Assembly: GCA_025642075.2 (NCBI GenBank)
Contig: JAODUO010000122.1
Span: 89,501-153,500 of the forward strand
Length of the DNA stretch: 64,000 nucleotides
Origin: Ridgeia piscesae
Taxonomy: Eukaryota; Annelida; Polychaeta; Sabellida; Siboglinidae
Direction of reading: 5' to 3'
Shown: positions 62,363 through 64,000 of the stretch, piece by piece
Layout: each line of letters opens with the position of its first letter
Numbering within the stretch: the first letter of the stretch is position 1
Translations under genes and position numbers: made by a program
The notes under the pieces: model-generated
Seen by the model: the letters and a program-made list of their open reading frames with translations, nothing else
Told to the model about the DNA's origin: nothing
Database searches by the model: none

Positions 62363-63182
62363 TATATACATATATGTTAAACCAGAATTCCTTTTTTCCT
62401 GCATATTCTGAAGTGACATGCCATATTGCATTTAGCATCGTATTTGTGCAGCATATATACTGACACTGACACTGGCCAAGTGCACTGATCCATCATTTGC
62501 CCAGTGTGTGTGTGTTGTGTCGGGGGCCATGTCTTGCATCAACTAACTATTTGTTCTGAACTAACAGACAGACTTCCTTTCTTTCACCAACTGAAGAGTA
62601 TAGAGTTTCAGTTGTCAGCACAACCTGTATGTTTGCAGACACATGAGTCAGACAGACAAATACAAGGCTTGGTTTTGTATCGGTCATACATTTTTCATGG
62701 CTGGGGCTATGCCAACAAACAAGCCAAGGGCCTTAGTCAATATATGCTTTATGTCAGTTCACACTGGTTGATGGAATGGGAGATAAATTTCTCTCATGCA
62801 AGTAGATGTCTGTGTGTGGTCTGCATGTACAGAGGTTGAATACTACACATAAACAGGAAAGGTTTACAAAACATTAAGATAATTAAGCATTACATTATTT
62901 GAAAGATGTTTTCATGTAATGTAAACATAAAATAAATCATTAGTAATCCACTACCACTAAATTATTTAGAATAAATATACATTATGTTTGTGGTTACTAC
63001 TGGTCAAATAGAGTTACCATTCTGTATAATTAAGCATACACCAAGATAATAGTTATTGTGTGTTGCATGTCGATCTGTATAACAAAAAACTAATACACAC
63101 CACACACTGAACCTCATTTAGCACAAACGGGATGACTTATGTCTTGGTGTAAAAATAAGTAGTAGTAGTAGTGTGTGTATAT

Positions 63183-63232
<50 letters not shown>

Positions 63233-64000
63233 AACATGCTAATAAGAAAGCATTAATTACTAAAACATTGTGATCAATATTTTTTATTTGGCTGAAAACA
63301 GTGTCTCATCAGGGTTAATGGTATCTTCTATATGTTGTTTTAGAAAACATCCATGGATAGATGACATATTGAAACACAGTATTACACATATCATGCCTTT
63401 TTGTGGGTAATTTATTTAATTAATGATGTGTGTGTGTATTCAAATGAACTTCGCTAATGACACTTATTAAGTGCAAGAAAACAAGACAATGATCAGTGTT
63501 TATTGATCCTATGACCAGCTGCTTCACTCCTTAGCCACTCGTCACACATGGCCGATTGCCACGGTCATGCGTGGCCGAGTACCATTCCTGCACACTTGAG
63601 ATTCCTTATGCAGGTGAACTTAATTAGTGGAATGGCTAATAGTGTTGGTTGTTTGCCTGTTGCCTTGCCAATGAAATGGCTACTGGAGGCGGTCACTGTT
63701 TGCTCCATGCATTGCATATTGTGCTACTCAGTGGGCGGTACTAAAGCAGTATGGGAACTACAAATGTAGTAGACTAATGGGCTCCAGGCTCAACAGGCGA
63801 GCAGTGTATACATTGGTTCAATAGCCAGCTAAATGGTCAGCCTTTGTATACGTACAATGAAATTAGACTCTTTTCACAGTTTATTTGACTTGGCAATTGA
63901 GTATTATTTGCACAGTGTTATATTGGACATTCATAATTTTGCTGGATATATCCACTACTTTGCAATGATTGGTATTTTAGTTGCAAAATATTTTATAGTA
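62363..64000. other. Right end of window, no gene seen
   Basis: AT-rich sequence with no supported exon apart from the (AT)n tract listed. An open frame of 111 codons near 62504-62839 has no recognisable domain and is not called. Confidence 0.4.
63176..63229. repeat. (AT)n microsatellite
   Basis: About 50 bp of (AT)n, preceded by agtagtagtagt and gtgtgtat. Confidence 0.95.

Noticed and set aside
62504..62839. 111-codon plus-strand open frame
   Set aside because: No domain, no splice context, biased composition; length is not unusual by chance in this window.

Overview
The window is nuclear DNA from an invertebrate animal. It is AT-rich. The genes have many short GT-AG exons separated by kilobase introns, and there is heavy minisatellite, microsatellite and transposon content. 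The proteins are clearly animal, and the tRNA-derived SINE and the integrase plus Ulp1-type transposon remnant are of kinds I associate with marine invertebrates such as molluscs or lancelets. I cannot name the species.

Layout. (1) 1-9536, minus strand: the 5' half of a KDM7/PHF8-type histone lysine demethylase, with eight coding exons covering the PHD finger and most of the JmjC domain; the rest lies off the left edge. Its introns hold a 39-bp minisatellite, a fold-back element and decayed tandem copies of part of exon 8. (2) 9629-24965: an intergenic transposon graveyard. It contains a 1.17-kb CpG-rich block next to the KDM7 start, a second near-identical copy of that block inside a TA-flanked inverted-repeat transposon, a decayed Ginger-like element (zinc finger, integrase, start of an Ulp1 protease) and large (GT)n and (AC)n arrays. 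(3) 25002-40809, plus strand: a complete 12-coding-exon RTCB, the tRNA-splicing ligase, predicted at 505 aa with all metal and guanylylation residues present. Introns 1 and 4 hold minisatellite arrays of more than 2 kb each. (4) 43214-47956, minus strand: a complete 4-exon glycerate kinase GLYCTK, predicted at 527 aa, tail-to-tail with RTCB, with a hAT-type MITE in its first intron. (5) 51899-54845, minus strand: an SH2-domain protein followed by a WW-like module whose reading frames do not join without a further splice or a frameshift. (6) 55.75-64 kb: a likely bidirectional promoter, the non-coding first exon of a rightward gene, and about 8 kb of intron-like DNA containing a SINE with a triplicated tRNA-like head.

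The genes are unrelated housekeeping or signalling functions: chromatin demethylation, tRNA ligation and XBP1 mRNA splicing, serine/fructose carbon metabolism, and phosphotyrosine signalling. They show no operon-like relation. All exon boundaries were set by eye from splice consensus, phase continuity and remembered family sequences. No database search was run.
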